A stretch of DNA of 64,000 bases from Zygnema cylindricum (lineage: Eukaryota; Streptophyta; Zygnematophyceae; Zygnematales; Zygnemataceae): positions 53,654 to 117,653 of the forward strand of contig JBBHKE010000879.1 in the NCBI GenBank assembly GCA_037447655.1, given 5' to 3'. Positions within the stretch are counted from its first letter, which is position 1, and every line of letters starts with the position of its first letter. Below the pieces are notes generated by a model that saw nothing but the letters and a program-made list of their open reading frames with translations, made no database searches and was not told the DNA's origin. This document shows, in pieces, positions 21,251-39,800 of the stretch. Made by a program: the position numbers and the translations under genes.

Positions 21251-24200
21251 ATGAAGGCTATTGTGTGCCGTCAGATTGGTGATCCGACGACTCCCTTTGA
21301 CTCCAAGGCACGCTTTTTTTCTCGCTTTCACCCAAGTTTTAACCTAATAAAAAAAAATAAAATCATGGCTGTTAAACTTGAAGAAAATACTTTTTTAGTT
21401 TTAGGTAATATTTAACCCTTTCTGCAATTAGTTTTACTATTTTATGGTGAAAACCTCAAAAAAGTTCAGTCTCAAACTTAAAACTGTAATAGAGATAAAC
21501 GATGAAACGTTCTCAAACTTGAAATGTGATTTTAAGTGGTTGCCAGTCAGAACTGATTAGTATTGTTGTTTTTTTTTTTTTTTTCAAGCATCGGAGCTTC
21601 ATTTACGTGTTCATGCTTCTTTTCTTATTTTCCTTTTGTATCATGAAAGATGTCTTTTCTCCATTCATCATGATGAGGAGGAGGTTACAGCTTTGTGTAT
21701 TGGCTTAGTTTTGTGGCCATTAGAGGGAGGGGAGGAGGAGGGGGAGGGAGGAGGAGGGGAGGGGGAGGGGGGGGGGGGGGGGGAGGGGGGGGGGGGGGAG
21801 GAGGAAGAGGAGGAGGAGAAGGAGGAGGAGGAGGAGGAGGAGAAGCTTAGTCGTTTTTTTCCAGCCTACAGTTCCAACAGTTTATTATCAAAACCATTGT
21901 TCTGTTTGAAATGAGAACTTTACGGAAATTTGTCCTTAAACTTAGAGCTTAAAGTAGATACTAGTCAGTGATCGATCTTGCCAAGGTTTGAGTAAGATGA
22001 GTTTCCCAATCGAATCTGTTTCTATTACATTATCTATACAAATTTGTATCCTGGATCTATTCTGCAAAACCTGCATGTCATCTTGCCAAAAGTCTTATCA
22101 AATTAACACCTGTTACAATTCACACTGTGCAACTCCTTTTTCTGCAGGATGCTCCGTTGACTTTTGAAGCAGATTGTCCTCCTCCTTCTAAATTGAATAG
22201 TCACTCAGTGCGCATTAAAGTGGCAGCTGCTAGTCTCAATTTTGCAGATGCTTTGACAGTTATGGGCAAATACCAGGCAAGTACACATATGCCAGGTTCT
22301 TCATGGCAAAACCGTCAGTGTTATTAGGTCTTGCTTGGATAAAGACCCCATTTTATTGGCTACAGTTGCAACGTGTGGTGTGATTTTACTGACAAGTCAC
22401 TTACGTCATTCACCACTTGAGGAAATTTGAGGAAATACTATTGTAGCTGAACTCAATTTAGGCTTTAAATAAAATGCACAGATGAACAACCTCGGCTCAC
22501 ATGTATCAGAAAATTCTACTTGATGATTGCTTCAGATTAGGAGTGTTTAACCTTCAAATGTTGAAAACTGATCCTCGAACCTCTTTTTGGGGGGTGGACT
22601 GTAATTGTGCTTTTGAACAGGAGAGGCCTCCCTTACCATTCATTCCAGGCTCAGAAATCTCTGGAGTAGTTCTGGAGGTGGGAAAGGCAGTGAAGGAGGT
22701 GAAAGTGGGCGATCGTGTTTGTGCTGTGGTTGGAAAAGGCGGCTTTGCAGAGGAGGTGGTTTGTGCGTCTGCTGCAGTGTAGGCTATCTTTCCCCCTCCG
22801 TCCGTCCCTATCTCCTTCCGCCTCTCCTCTCTCCCTCCCTCTACTTCCTTCTCGCTCCCCCTCTCTCCTTTTCTTCAAAAATTGACTTCTACTCAACCTG
22901 ACTTTGGCACACTTATCTTCAACTTTATGAAGTATTCGTTTTCTCAAAGCTTACTTTGCTGTACAGTGGACAAAGGTCCCGCTGTAATAAATTAAACTGG
23001 TCAAGTCTTTATTTGCTGATCTCAAGGAGGACAAACAAGCTGGCTGTGGAAAAGGGTAGAAAAGTTTTTTGTGTTAACTACGGTGAAATAACTCTATCGT
23101 TGAGAAAATGAGGTTTGTGGTTTGTACTAATGAGGCAAGATTCTCCCAAATGATAAGATGGAAGTTGAAGGGTTTTTTTTCCCGTTTGACTGACCAAATT
23201 TTGGACGATTATCTCAGATTTCCTATTCCGGAAGGCTGCGATCTTATTTCTGCTGCTGGCCTTCCAGTTGCTTTTGGAACTTCCCATTTAGGCCTTGTGC
23301 ATAGAGCCGGTCTTTCGCCAGGGCAGGTATTTCAATTTACTTGTGTAAACTCACCACTCATCACTTTTATGTAAAAGAAAATATTATTCACAAAGTAAAT
23401 GACAATGTTACTTATAAAGTAAAAGACTTGTCAGTGTCAATATGAAATAAGGATCATCACAATAATTTAGCGTTGGGTGATGTAACGTGGCCGAATACTC
23501 TCTGCTTGTGATTTTGTGTTTTGGTGTAAGTAAACACAAGAAAACTAATGTTGGTAACTCATATAGCAATTAACGGAGTAATTTCTCCAGTCAAGATTTT
23601 GAAGTTATTTACGATGCGTTTGAGCCTCGGGCTTGAGTTTAGCTGTGGAATAGAGTTTTGACTTCGAAGATTTTTGGACTGTGTAGGGGATGATGTTTTT
23701 AAGAGTGAAAAATGGGTATGGAAAATATGAGGTGAATATTAAGGCTTTATGAGAATAAGAGGATTTTGAGGTTGCGTTTGAATACTTGTTCTGTTCGTTA
23801 CGAACAGCTATAAGTCAAAGTATACCATACAGTCCACCACCAATAGGTGAACCGCAGAAAATTTTGAACTAAGCAAATATAATGGGTAAACTTTCTTTAA
23901 ACATTTTTGGATCTGTTTGGTGTAAAACATGCCCTCAGTTGTGCTCCACTCTTAATTTTGAGCCACATGTTATAATGCAAACTCTTAAATGTCTATCCCT
24001 TCTTTAAGTCGACATTTTGACAAATGCGTTCGAATTAGCATATTTGACAGTTCCAATAGTTTCTGTTTCTTTGTCAGGTTTTGCTTGTTCTTGGAGCTGC
24101 CGGAGGAGTTGGAACCGCTGCTGTACAAATTGGGAAACTTTGTGGAGCAATAGTAATTGCTGTAGCTAGGTACGTTGTAGTATTTTTGTGGCTTTTTGCA

Positions 24201-26043
24201 TAGTTTGTTTGAGGCTTATTAACACTAATAAATCCTTTAACGCAAATAAAGATGGCCAGTGTTATTTTCCATTCCACCAATCATTGCCCATTTGATGTTA
24301 CTTACCTTTTTATTGCTTGTTTTGAATACTTGCCTAAATCAATTTGTTTGGGATAACTTGCAGGGGTCAGAAAAAGACGGATTTTTTGCAGAAAATGGGA
24401 GCTGATTACACTATTGACACAAGTACACAGAAGGATTTAAAATATGCAGTTAAACAAATAATGGACTCCAAAAAGCTTAAGGGAGTAGATGTCCTTTTTG
24501 ACCCAGTTGGTGGAAGTCAGTTCAAGGACAGTCTCAAAGTTATGAAATGGGGTGGACATGTGGTAATAATTGGTTTTGCAAGTGGCGAGATTCCTAACAT
24601 CCAAGCAAATATTGCTCTTGTGAAGGTCAGTTATATACTCCCTACTATGAAGGTTAAAATTCGAAAATCTTTGTTTAAAATGTCAAGATGAAGAGAAGGG
24701 AAGCCTGATCCTGAGTTTTAATGAAGCCTAGCAAGCTTTTAATGCCAAACTCATTTTTTTTTTCATTTTGTCCATACTTTCAGGTTGTAGTTTAATCCAC
24801 TTATTTGAAGTGCATCAGTCTGGAGCTTGTGGAGTTACACTGAGCTCCATATTCTTTGTCTGTACTAGCAAGGTTCACCCTTCTTTTTAGCTCTTTGTGC
24901 ACCCTTCAGTCAATTTGAAATGACATGCACTTCGTCAAAATTATAATAATACGTTACAATAATATATTTTAAAATACAATTCTGTTTCATGTTCATTTTC
25001 AAAGTTAGGAGATTCTCTATAAGCTGAAAACCATCCTAGCATAGTAGTTGTCTGATAGGTTGCTGTACACAGTTCACCAAAAACTAGTGTGTCTTTTGTA
25101 AACAAGTATACATTTGTGTTAACCCTAACCGCACATGATATGTTGGTAAAATTACATCTTAGATGTGTTCTACAAAACAGGTTCACTTAGACCATCTTAA
25201 TGCCTTCGATACGTGGCTTACATATATTGTCGGTTCTTAATTCCGGCCAGTAAGATTTTATTCTGAACCCAGAGGAAGTCGATGGGGAAGGTGGCTGATT
25301 TTTTTTGCATGGATAGCAGTTCACAATCTTTAGGTTAAAAGATTAAAGGTCAGAATCTGTTTCCAATTCTGTGACATTAGAATCTGTTTTTTATTCAACC
25401 ACATTATTTTAGATACATCGTTGCTGTTATGTTGTTGTTATGTCACATGATGATGCTTGATTATTGGTTGCAGAATATTACCATTCATGGTGTTTTCTGG
25501 GGGAGCTATATGACAAATCGCCCTGCTGTTCTTCGGGAATCTCTTCAAACTCTCCTTGGGTGGTTGGCAACCAGTTCTGTCTCAGTAAATATTTCTCACC
25601 AGTTCGACTTATCTCAGGTAAGGAGTCTGTGTCCCTATCGTAAGCAAAAAGTTTTCCTGGAAAAAAGCACATGAAATTGTACTATTTTTTTCCTTTTTTG
25701 GTTAAAAAAGAAGCTGGTGTAATTTACAGAGTTTTTGTTATCCTTAAAGTAGGATGAGGTCATTTCACCTGTCATGGTAATGTTTTTGCTCGTGTGTAAA
25801 CCTAACAATTCTGCAGTACCATTCAGTTTTTTCGAGAGTGAGCACTTTGCATTGTGCATTGCTCTGCTTTTGAGTGTGGAAGTCGGTCAATAGTGGTCAT
25901 TTTTTTCATTTTTTTTTTCTCTATTGAGTGATTGTGTGCAGGCAAATGAAGCATTCCAGGTGATGTTGAAACGTGACGTAATCGGGAAAGTCATTGTAAA
26001 TGTGAATACTCGCTCGATTAGCAGTATCCCTTCCAGGCTCTGA
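21251..26043 (+). CDS. Quinone oxidoreductase-like protein (zeta-crystallin type, MDR superfamily), 8 exons
   Basis: Exons: 21251-21307, 22148-22276, 22621-22778, 23218-23326, 24078-24169, 24364-24625, 25474-25617, 25942-26043. The phases join without a break to 350 residues, the usual length of plant quinone-oxidoreductase-like protein 2 homologs. Visible landmarks are [12 protein letters not shown] at the N-terminus, the GroES-like part with [15 protein letters not shown] and [18 protein letters not shown], the NADPH-binding motif LGAAGGVG (about residues 156-163), [20 protein letters not shown], and IGKVIV near the end. The structural zinc-binding cysteines of alcohol dehydrogenases are absent, as expected. 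The family transfers hydride from NADPH to quinones or enals. No targeting peptide is seen, so it is probably cytosolic. Introns 1 and 2 use GC donors (AAG/GCACGC and CAG/GCAAGT); the others use GT. It is convergent with the CDPK-family gene, with 779 bases between the stops. Confidence 0.93.
21723..21842 (+). repeat. G-rich tract in intron 1 of the quinone oxidoreductase gene
   Basis: About 120 bases of almost only G and A on the sense strand, with G runs longer than 10 followed by GAG repeats. High G-quadruplex potential in the pre-mRNA. Confidence 0.9.
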
Positions 26044-26822
26044 GGAAGACATCGTTTATCAACTATTCTTCGTTACATGTTAGTCCTTTTCGTTTCCAGT
26101 TTGTGCATTAGATGTTGCAATTCAGTTTCGTTGAGGGCCTATCAAAACTGGTTATGCTTCATTTTTTCTTGTTTGGAAGCATATGCTTTGTCACCATACA
26201 AGATTAGTTTAGAAAAGCAGTCAGAAGTGTTTCAACTCATCTTTGATATTGAATCTCATGTCTAGTGCTTTCAATATTCCATGGCTATAAATGCCAAATC
26301 TGTTTATTTAGTGTTACACAATTTTTTGTTCCAGCTTTTATTTTCTTTCTAGAAGAACAACAACAAGCCGATGTTGAAATATTTTATTGATACACTGAAC
26401 ATTCAATGTGCCACCAACCACGTATAATGCAAAAAAAGTGGAATGTTTTTTTTAATGGAAATAACTAATCTTGCACAAGTTGAGGATCTGAAAGCTCACA
26501 TATTCTATCACCAGTAGTAAGCTTTTTAAAAAAAAAACCCTATTTAATCATAAATGAAAAAATATTTACATGCACCTCTGTGAGGCACTTAGTGAGCCAC
26601 TGAGAAAAAAATCACTTATTGACCAGCTGGCAAGATTTTTGTATAGAAAAAGCAAGCTAAAACCGCCAACCTCTAATATACATTTGCCCAATGGGTCAAA
26701 CTCCCTGACCAAAGACACATGGGTCGGCCTCCCTGGGTAAAGAAACACGTCTGTAAACGAAGAAACAAATATTTTCACGGCTCCAACTGCCAACATTGAC
26801 ATTCCTGCTCGAATCAGGAATC
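26044..26822. other. Convergent 3' intergenic region
   Basis: Separates the stop of the plus-strand oxidoreductase gene from the stop of the minus-strand CDPK-family gene. It is AT-rich, with possible poly(A) signals on the minus strand (TTTATT on plus near 26305 and 26383). Both 3' UTRs should lie here. No other gene is seen. Confidence 0.5.
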
Positions 26823-33753
<6,931 letters not shown>

Positions 33754-33864
33754 TGCAATTGCACTGTTTAAAGTAGAAAAAGGCTGAGAAATGAGTGAAT
33801 TCTTGCTCAAAATTGCAGACGAGTGCAGTAGCTACAATATTGCTGTGAGTCAGTACAGTACAAC
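33754..33864 (-). promoter_or_regulatory. Residual 5' flank of the CDPK-family gene next to E4
   Basis: Only 111 bases separate the ATG (33753) from the E4 LTR. The original upstream sequence continues at 39801 on the far side of E4. The last five bases (ACAAC, 33860-33864) are the target duplication. No TATA box was recognised. Confidence 0.6.
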
Positions 33865-34439
33865 TGTTGGTTTTTGGTGCGATTCTGGGCGATTCTCCGA
33901 TACACCGATTTGATTCGTATCGTTTGCGTTTATACGTGAATCGGTTTGCTTAGTATAGGCGATATTTTCGGGAGGGGAATTGTAGCGGGATTTTGTCAGT
34001 TTTTCAGTTTGCAGTTTTTTTTGTCAGAACATGCAGCTGTCCCCCACGTCTTATTGTGCGGTGGACATTTTACACGTGGCAAATTATGATTGGACCGCCA
34101 CTTAGTGAGTGTGTTAGATTTAGACTATTTAGTCGTGTGCTTAGAAAAAAAAGACAATCATCCATTCACAGGGAAGCAGACAAAACAGGAAACCAGCTTT
34201 ATTAATAGGGACAATCTGTCCATTTTGTTTTACATCAATTGTACTTCTATTCTTATAATGGGAAGTAACAAGTTTGTCTGAAGCTATCCTGTGTTTGTTT
34301 TATCTCTACCCACTCTAAGTTCTGATCAAACTGCCTGGTCACTTGTCCTATCTGAGCCTTGTGTATTCTGCTCCGGAGTTGGAAGTTTGTGGCGCTGAGA
34401 TTTATCTCTGTCGCTCGTAATGGCCGACCCCGCGTATCA
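33865..34439 (+). repeat. 5' LTR of E4
   Basis: 575 bp, TG...CA. It lacks the tRNA-like module and TTCTTTTTGCTGC block of the E1/E2 lineage, so it is a different LTR family. The gag ATG at 34420 lies 20 nt before its end. Confidence 0.95.
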
Positions 34440-37400
34440 GGTTACGGGCCCACCTGGCTCACTAGATAAGTTCGAAGGCGCCAACTATCAGTTATGGAGG
34501 TGTAGGGCGGAAGCCGCTCTAGAGGAGAGAAACTGTCTTGCAATCGTACTCGGAACTGAAACACGTCCCACCGCTGCAGATCCTGCAAACCCAACAGATG
34601 CAGAGAACAAGAAAATCAGTGACTGGGACGTGAGAGAAATCCGTGGCAAGAACATTTTGATAAGGGGACTGGCGGATAACCAACTGAGAAATGTCACGAG
34701 ACTCAAGACATCAGCCGAAATCTGGACATCTCTCGAGACTACACACAAACTCTCAGGGATGACAGCTCGTATCAAGTTGGGGAAAACGCTAATGACTACC
34801 ATTTATCAAGACGGAATGTCGATGGAGGCTTATACCTCCCATTACGCCAACCTGCTGGCTGAAGCTGACGCTGTCGGTTTCACCCTTCCTAACGACACAA
34901 AAATTACTCTTCTCATGCTTTCCTTACCAGTGGAGTACAAACCGATTCTCACCTGGCTGGATCAGAAGGATGTAAGCTCATGGAAGTGGAATGAGGTTGT
35001 TGAGGCTCTCCTCAAGGACGAGTTCAACACCAAAATCATGACGAGCCGTGAGTCCGTTGCCGAAAACTCCGCGTATGCTGCAGGCAAGCACGGAAACAAG
35101 GAGAGGAAGGATCAAAATCGCGACAGAAAAACAGACAGAAAATGTTTTTACTGCGATAAGGCGGGTCACTTCATCTCGGTCTGCCGGAAATACTCCTATG
35201 ACAAATTACATGGGAAGGTAGACGAGACAAAACTGAAAAAGGGGAAAGGAAGAGGGAAGGAGATCGTCACCTCACAAGCAATGATGGCGTCCTCCATCGC
35301 GACCAACAACGATCACTGGATGGTGGACACTGGTGCGTCTGAGCACATGTGTTTCAGGAGAGAGTAATCTCCAACTTTCGTGAAACCGCTCCGTCGCGGA
35401 TCTTCATGGGAGACAACCACAGCGTACATGCCACAGGAAAAGGAGACATCGAAATAGAGGCGTTAGTCGACGGCAGAATCCAATCACGCACCATCAAGAA
35501 CGTACTCTATGTTCCCTCCTTCAAAAGAAATTTATACTCTATCCCTCAAGCTGAGGACAACGGCATCACACCAGTCTGGCAGAAGCACGGAAAGATAAAA
35601 CTCATGCGAGATGGTGTCACGATCGCAGAAGGCGAGCGAATGGTAGACAGAACCTACCGTTTGAAGTGCAGCCCAAAACCCAGAGGCCTCGCACTTGCCG
35701 CAAGAGCAGTTCTCCCAAAGCCAAGCGAGGAGAATCCACCTAATGTACGATCTGCGAATGGAGACAAACTGGAAATGTCAGTCGAGAAGTCTGAGATGCC
35801 AATCAAGCATGAACAAGACACCAAAATGCCTAGCTACAATCAAATGCTGTGGCATCGAAGACTAGGACATTTGCATACAAACGGTATGAGAAAACTAGTC
35901 AAAGGACAGCTTGTTCACGGACTAGGACTTAACAATGTGACCGACTCACCAGATCCATGTCGCAGCTGCGAATTGGGTAAATCACATCGTCTTCCCTTTC
36001 CCAAAGACGGAGGAAGAAGAGCTACTCAACCACTTGAGCTTGTCCACTCAGATGTGTGGGGACCGACGAAGGTCAAATCCTGCAGCGGAAAGAGATTTGC
36101 CGTTACTTTCATAGACGATTACTCAAGGATGACTCACATCTACCTACTCAAGCACAAGAGTGAGGTATTCCAATGTTTTAAGCAATACAAGGCTATGGCT
36201 GAAAAGAAACACGGAAAGTCTATCATTGGTCTGAGAAGCGACAATGGAGGGGAGTACTTATCCTCCGAATTTAAAAGCTTCCTTACCCTTGAAGGGATCG
36301 AACATCAGTTGACGGCTCCAGGCACGCCTCAGCAAAATGGTGTTGCAGAGAGGATGAACCGCACACTCAACGAAATGTCACTCAGCATGATGGCTACCCA
36401 TAAAATTGGCTCTCAATTCTGGGGAGAAGCCATGTGCACGGCAGTATACCTGCGCAATAGGTGTCCAACATCTGCATTAGAGAATGCAACCCCATTTGAG
36501 AAGTGGCATGGATTCAAACCAACCATTGCTCACCTGAAAGTGTTTGGAAGCCGAGCATACGCTTATGACCATGCAAATAAAGGAGGAAAATTGGTACCCA
36601 AAGAAAGGAGGAATATTTGTAGGTTACGAAGAAAATAGGAAAGCCTATAGAATCTTCAACACTGAATCTCGAACAATCATGATAAGCAGACATGTGAAGT
36701 TTGCGGAGAGAGAAACACTTGCAAGGAACGAGGTGCATGGCAACAGTGGGAGAAAGGAAGGGGAAAGTTACTCCCCTTCATTTGACGACTGGTCACCAAG
36801 CGACGACGACCCTGCCGAAGAGGAGGCAACTACATCAAACGAATCCCCTGGTGAATCCAACGCTCCTGAAACCGAAACTGAAAATTCACCGCCCGCACAA
36901 GAACCAAACAGCGAGAGGCAAATCAACGGAGATAAGGTTGCCTCAACTGAGGAAGTGGACAAAGTGACTGCAGCCAAAGCAAAAGAAACTAAGAAAAAGG
37001 CCACAGTGGAAGACCCTACCTCAACGCCCGCAGGAAGGGCTAGCAGCAGTCGGACCAGAAAACCTCCAACAAAGTTCGGAGAGTGGTACGACACCACGAG
37101 CACCCCAAGGAGAAAATTCGCAGGGATGGCTCAAGCCGAAGAGCCTTTAACCCTCCACCAAGCACTCAACGGCGAGGATGGGGAAAAGTGGAAGGCCGCA
37201 ATCAACGAGGAAATGGCGTCCATTCTGCAAAATAAAACATGGACATTAGAAGACCTGCCACATGGAAGAAAGCCAATTGGCAGCAAGTGGACATTTCGAA
37301 TCAAAAGAAATGCAGATGGAACCATCGACCGCTACAAGGCAAGACTAGTTGCCAAGGGTTACACTCAAAAGGAAGGCATTGATTACAAAGAAACATTCGC

Positions 37401-38802
37401 TCCAGTTGTAAGGTGTAATTCCATACGCACCTTACTCGCTCTGGCCGCCATCCTCGACTTGGAAATTGAGCAGATGGATGTGAAAACGGCGTTTCTTCAT
37501 GGCGAACTGAAGGAGGAATTATATATGGAGCAGCCTGAGGGGTTCGAAGACCCCATGAACCCAAACAAAGTGTGTAAACTGTCCAAGGCACTGTACGGAC
37601 TAAAGCAACCTCCACGACTTTGGAACATCAAGATTGATGAGTACCTGCAAAGTAAAGGGTTTGTAAAAATAGAGTCAGATCACTCTGTTTATTACAATGC
37701 TGAAATGAACATTATAATTGCTATCTACGTAGATGACTTGATTATACTAGGCAAAACCAAAGAGGATATTGCAAAAGTAAAAGATATGCTAAGGAGTAAA
37801 TTTGAAATGAAAGACCTCGGAGAACTGCAGTATGTCCTAGGCATAGAAGTCATAAGAGATAGAGCAAATAGAAAAATACACTTAACTCAAAGAAAGTACA
37901 TTGGAGAGTTACTCACCAGGTTTAACTTGGAGGATGCAAGAGGAGTCAGCACCCCTCTGGAACTTGGGGAAAAGCTCACTGAGGAGTCCGAAGAGGGACA
38001 AGGGGAACAAGTGGACGCCCCCTACCGCGAAGCAGTGGGAGCCCTCATTTATGCAATGAATTGCACTCGTCCCGATATCGCCACTGCCGTTGGTATTTTA
38101 AGCCGATTCCTGCACAGACCAAGCAAGCAGCATTGGATCGCGGTCAAAAGAGTGTTGAAGTACCTCAAAGAAACCAGAAATTATACATTGACACTAGGAG
38201 GAGAACAAGAAAGTATTTACATCCATGCTTTCAGCGATGCAGATTGGGGAGGTGATCTTACCACAAGGAAGTCCACGACTGGTTACTTGTGTAAGATTGG
38301 AGATGGAAGCGTGAGTTGGGCGAGCAAGCTCCAGAAAACAGTGGCACTCTCCACCATGGAGGCGGAATACATGGCCGCAGCCGCAGCTGTAAAAGAGGTC
38401 CTTTGGATGAGAGCATTCCTAAATGAGATAGGCTTTTTGCAGACTGAGAGGACTAAAATATTTACAGACAGCCAGAGTTGCTTAGCACTGATTAAAAATC
38501 CTGTGAATCATCCTAAATCTAAGCACATTTCTATGAGATATCATTTTGTTAGAAATGAGATTGCAGCGGAAGCAGTGGAGTTTTCCTACACTCCTGATAA
38601 AGAAAATGCAGCGGATATGCTCACTAAGGCTATAGGAAGAGATAAGCTAAGTCTTTGTGTAAGAAAAGCAGGTCTGACTAATTTTCTTGCAGGTACAGAA
38701 AATGGTACAGAAAAAGCTAAGGAGGAGGAACCTACGGAGAGCACTATCACTCAGGAAATCAAGAAACGAAAAATGAGTGACTCTTCAGAAAAATCTACAT
38801 AA
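34420..38802 (+). pseudogene. E4 Gag-Pol polyprotein with two frame breaks
   Basis: Part 1 (34420-35367, 315 aa) starts inside the LTR and holds Gag, a CCHC knuckle (CFYCDKAGHFISVC) and the protease motif MVDTGASEHM. Part 2 (overlapping from about 35349 to 36638) holds the rest of protease, the integrase zinc site (WHRRLGHLH, CRSCELGK), and the DDE residues in HSDVWGPTK, RSDNGGEY and NGVAERMNRTL. Part 3 (about 36544-38802) holds RT (KPIGSKWTFR, TAFLHGELKEE, IYVDDLIIL) and RNase H (SDADWGGD, TMEAEYMA, TDSQSCLAL), ending in an acidic/basic tail. The frame changes once near 35350 and once near 36613. No recognisable slippery heptamer is present at either, so these are best taken as one-base indels or read errors. 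All catalytic residues checked are intact. Confidence 0.9.
34440..34454 (+). promoter_or_regulatory. Primer-binding site of E4 (half tRNA-iMet type, one mismatch)
   Basis: GGTTACGGGCCCACC abuts the LTR. It differs from the initiator tRNA-Met anticodon-arm complement by one base (GGTTATGG to GGTTACGG). In the gag frame it gives V-T-G-P-P. Confidence 0.72.
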
Positions 38803-39220
38803 TGTACTCTCGGAGTACTATTCCCAACCTTGTTACCTCGGAAAAATCAAACAGGTTCGGGAGAATGTTACTGGCGCTTGGAGTTCCGAACCTTTACGGT
38901 TCACGAACATGTATTCGTTGGAGTGCGCCGCCTTTGTTATTCAGAACTTTCAATTTGCAGCTGACAGATGTACGTTTACGAGGTACACGGTCCTGCATGA
39001 CTCTGTGGGGCGCCAGTGGCGCGACATCTGCTGATCTCTATGCTTCACGGTCTCGTACGGACCATTCTGCGGAACGTACACATACGATTCTGCCAAATGT
39101 ACGGTTCGTTTTTAATTACGTCATCAAAATTTACCGAAAGTGACCTCGTGATATTTCAAGGAAGGTTCGTGGTCAACCAAAGTCTGTGAGTACGGAAATC
39201 ACCGCAGAATCGAGTGGGAG

Positions 39221-39795
39221 TGTTGGTTTTTGGTGCGATTCTGGGCGATTCTCCGATACACCGATTTGATTCGTATCGTTTGCGTTTATACGTGAATCGG
39301 TTTGCTTAGTATAGGCGATATTTTCGGGAGGGGAATTGTAGCGGGATTTTGTCAGTTTTTCAGTTTGCAGTTTTTTTTGTCAGAACATGCAGCTGTCCCC
39401 CACGTCTTATTGTGCGGTGGACATTTTACACGTGGCAAATTATGATTGGACCGCCACTTAGTGAGTGTGTTAGATTTAGACTATTTAGTCGTGTGCTTAG
39501 AAAAAAAAGACAATCATCCATTCACAGGGAAGCAGACAAAACAGGAAACCAGCTTTATTAATAGGGACAATCTGTCCATTTTGTTTTACATCAATTGTAC
39601 TTCTATTCTTATAATGGGAAGTAACAAGTTTGTCTGAAGCTATCCTGTGTTTGTTTTATCTCTACCCACTCTAAGTTCTGATCAAACTGCCTGGTCACTT
39701 GTCCTATCTGAGCCTTGTGTATTCTGCTCCGGAGTTGGAAGTTTGTGGCGCTGAGATTTATCTCTGTCGCTCGTAATGGCCGACCCCGCGTATCA
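39221..39795 (+). repeat. 3' LTR of E4
   Basis: Exact offset copy of the 5' LTR (+5,356 bases). ACAAC follows at 39796-39800. The ATG 20 nt from its end opens a frame that stops soon after the LTR. Confidence 0.95.
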
Positions 39796-39800
39796 ACAAC

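Larger units (their letters stand above)
33865..39795 (+). mobile_element. E4: young full-length Ty1/copia element
   Basis: LTRs at 33865-34439 and 39221-39795 are both 575 bp and read identically wherever compared, including identical ORFs in two frames. Both begin TGTTGGTTTTTGG and end CGCGTATCA. ACAAC flanks both sides (33860-33864 and 39796-39800). The primer-binding site is at 34440-34454, and a purine-rich GAGTGGGAG precedes the 3' LTR. The internal region codes for all copia domains but has two frame breaks. Identical LTRs mean a very recent insertion. It lies head-to-head with the CDPK-family gene and separates it from most of its upstream region. Confidence 0.96.

Noticed and set aside
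35340-35375. Programmed -1 frameshift between Gag and Pol in E4
   Set aside because: No slippery heptamer or obvious downstream structure was seen, the break lies inside the protease, and E2 shows one frame there. An indel or read error is simpler.
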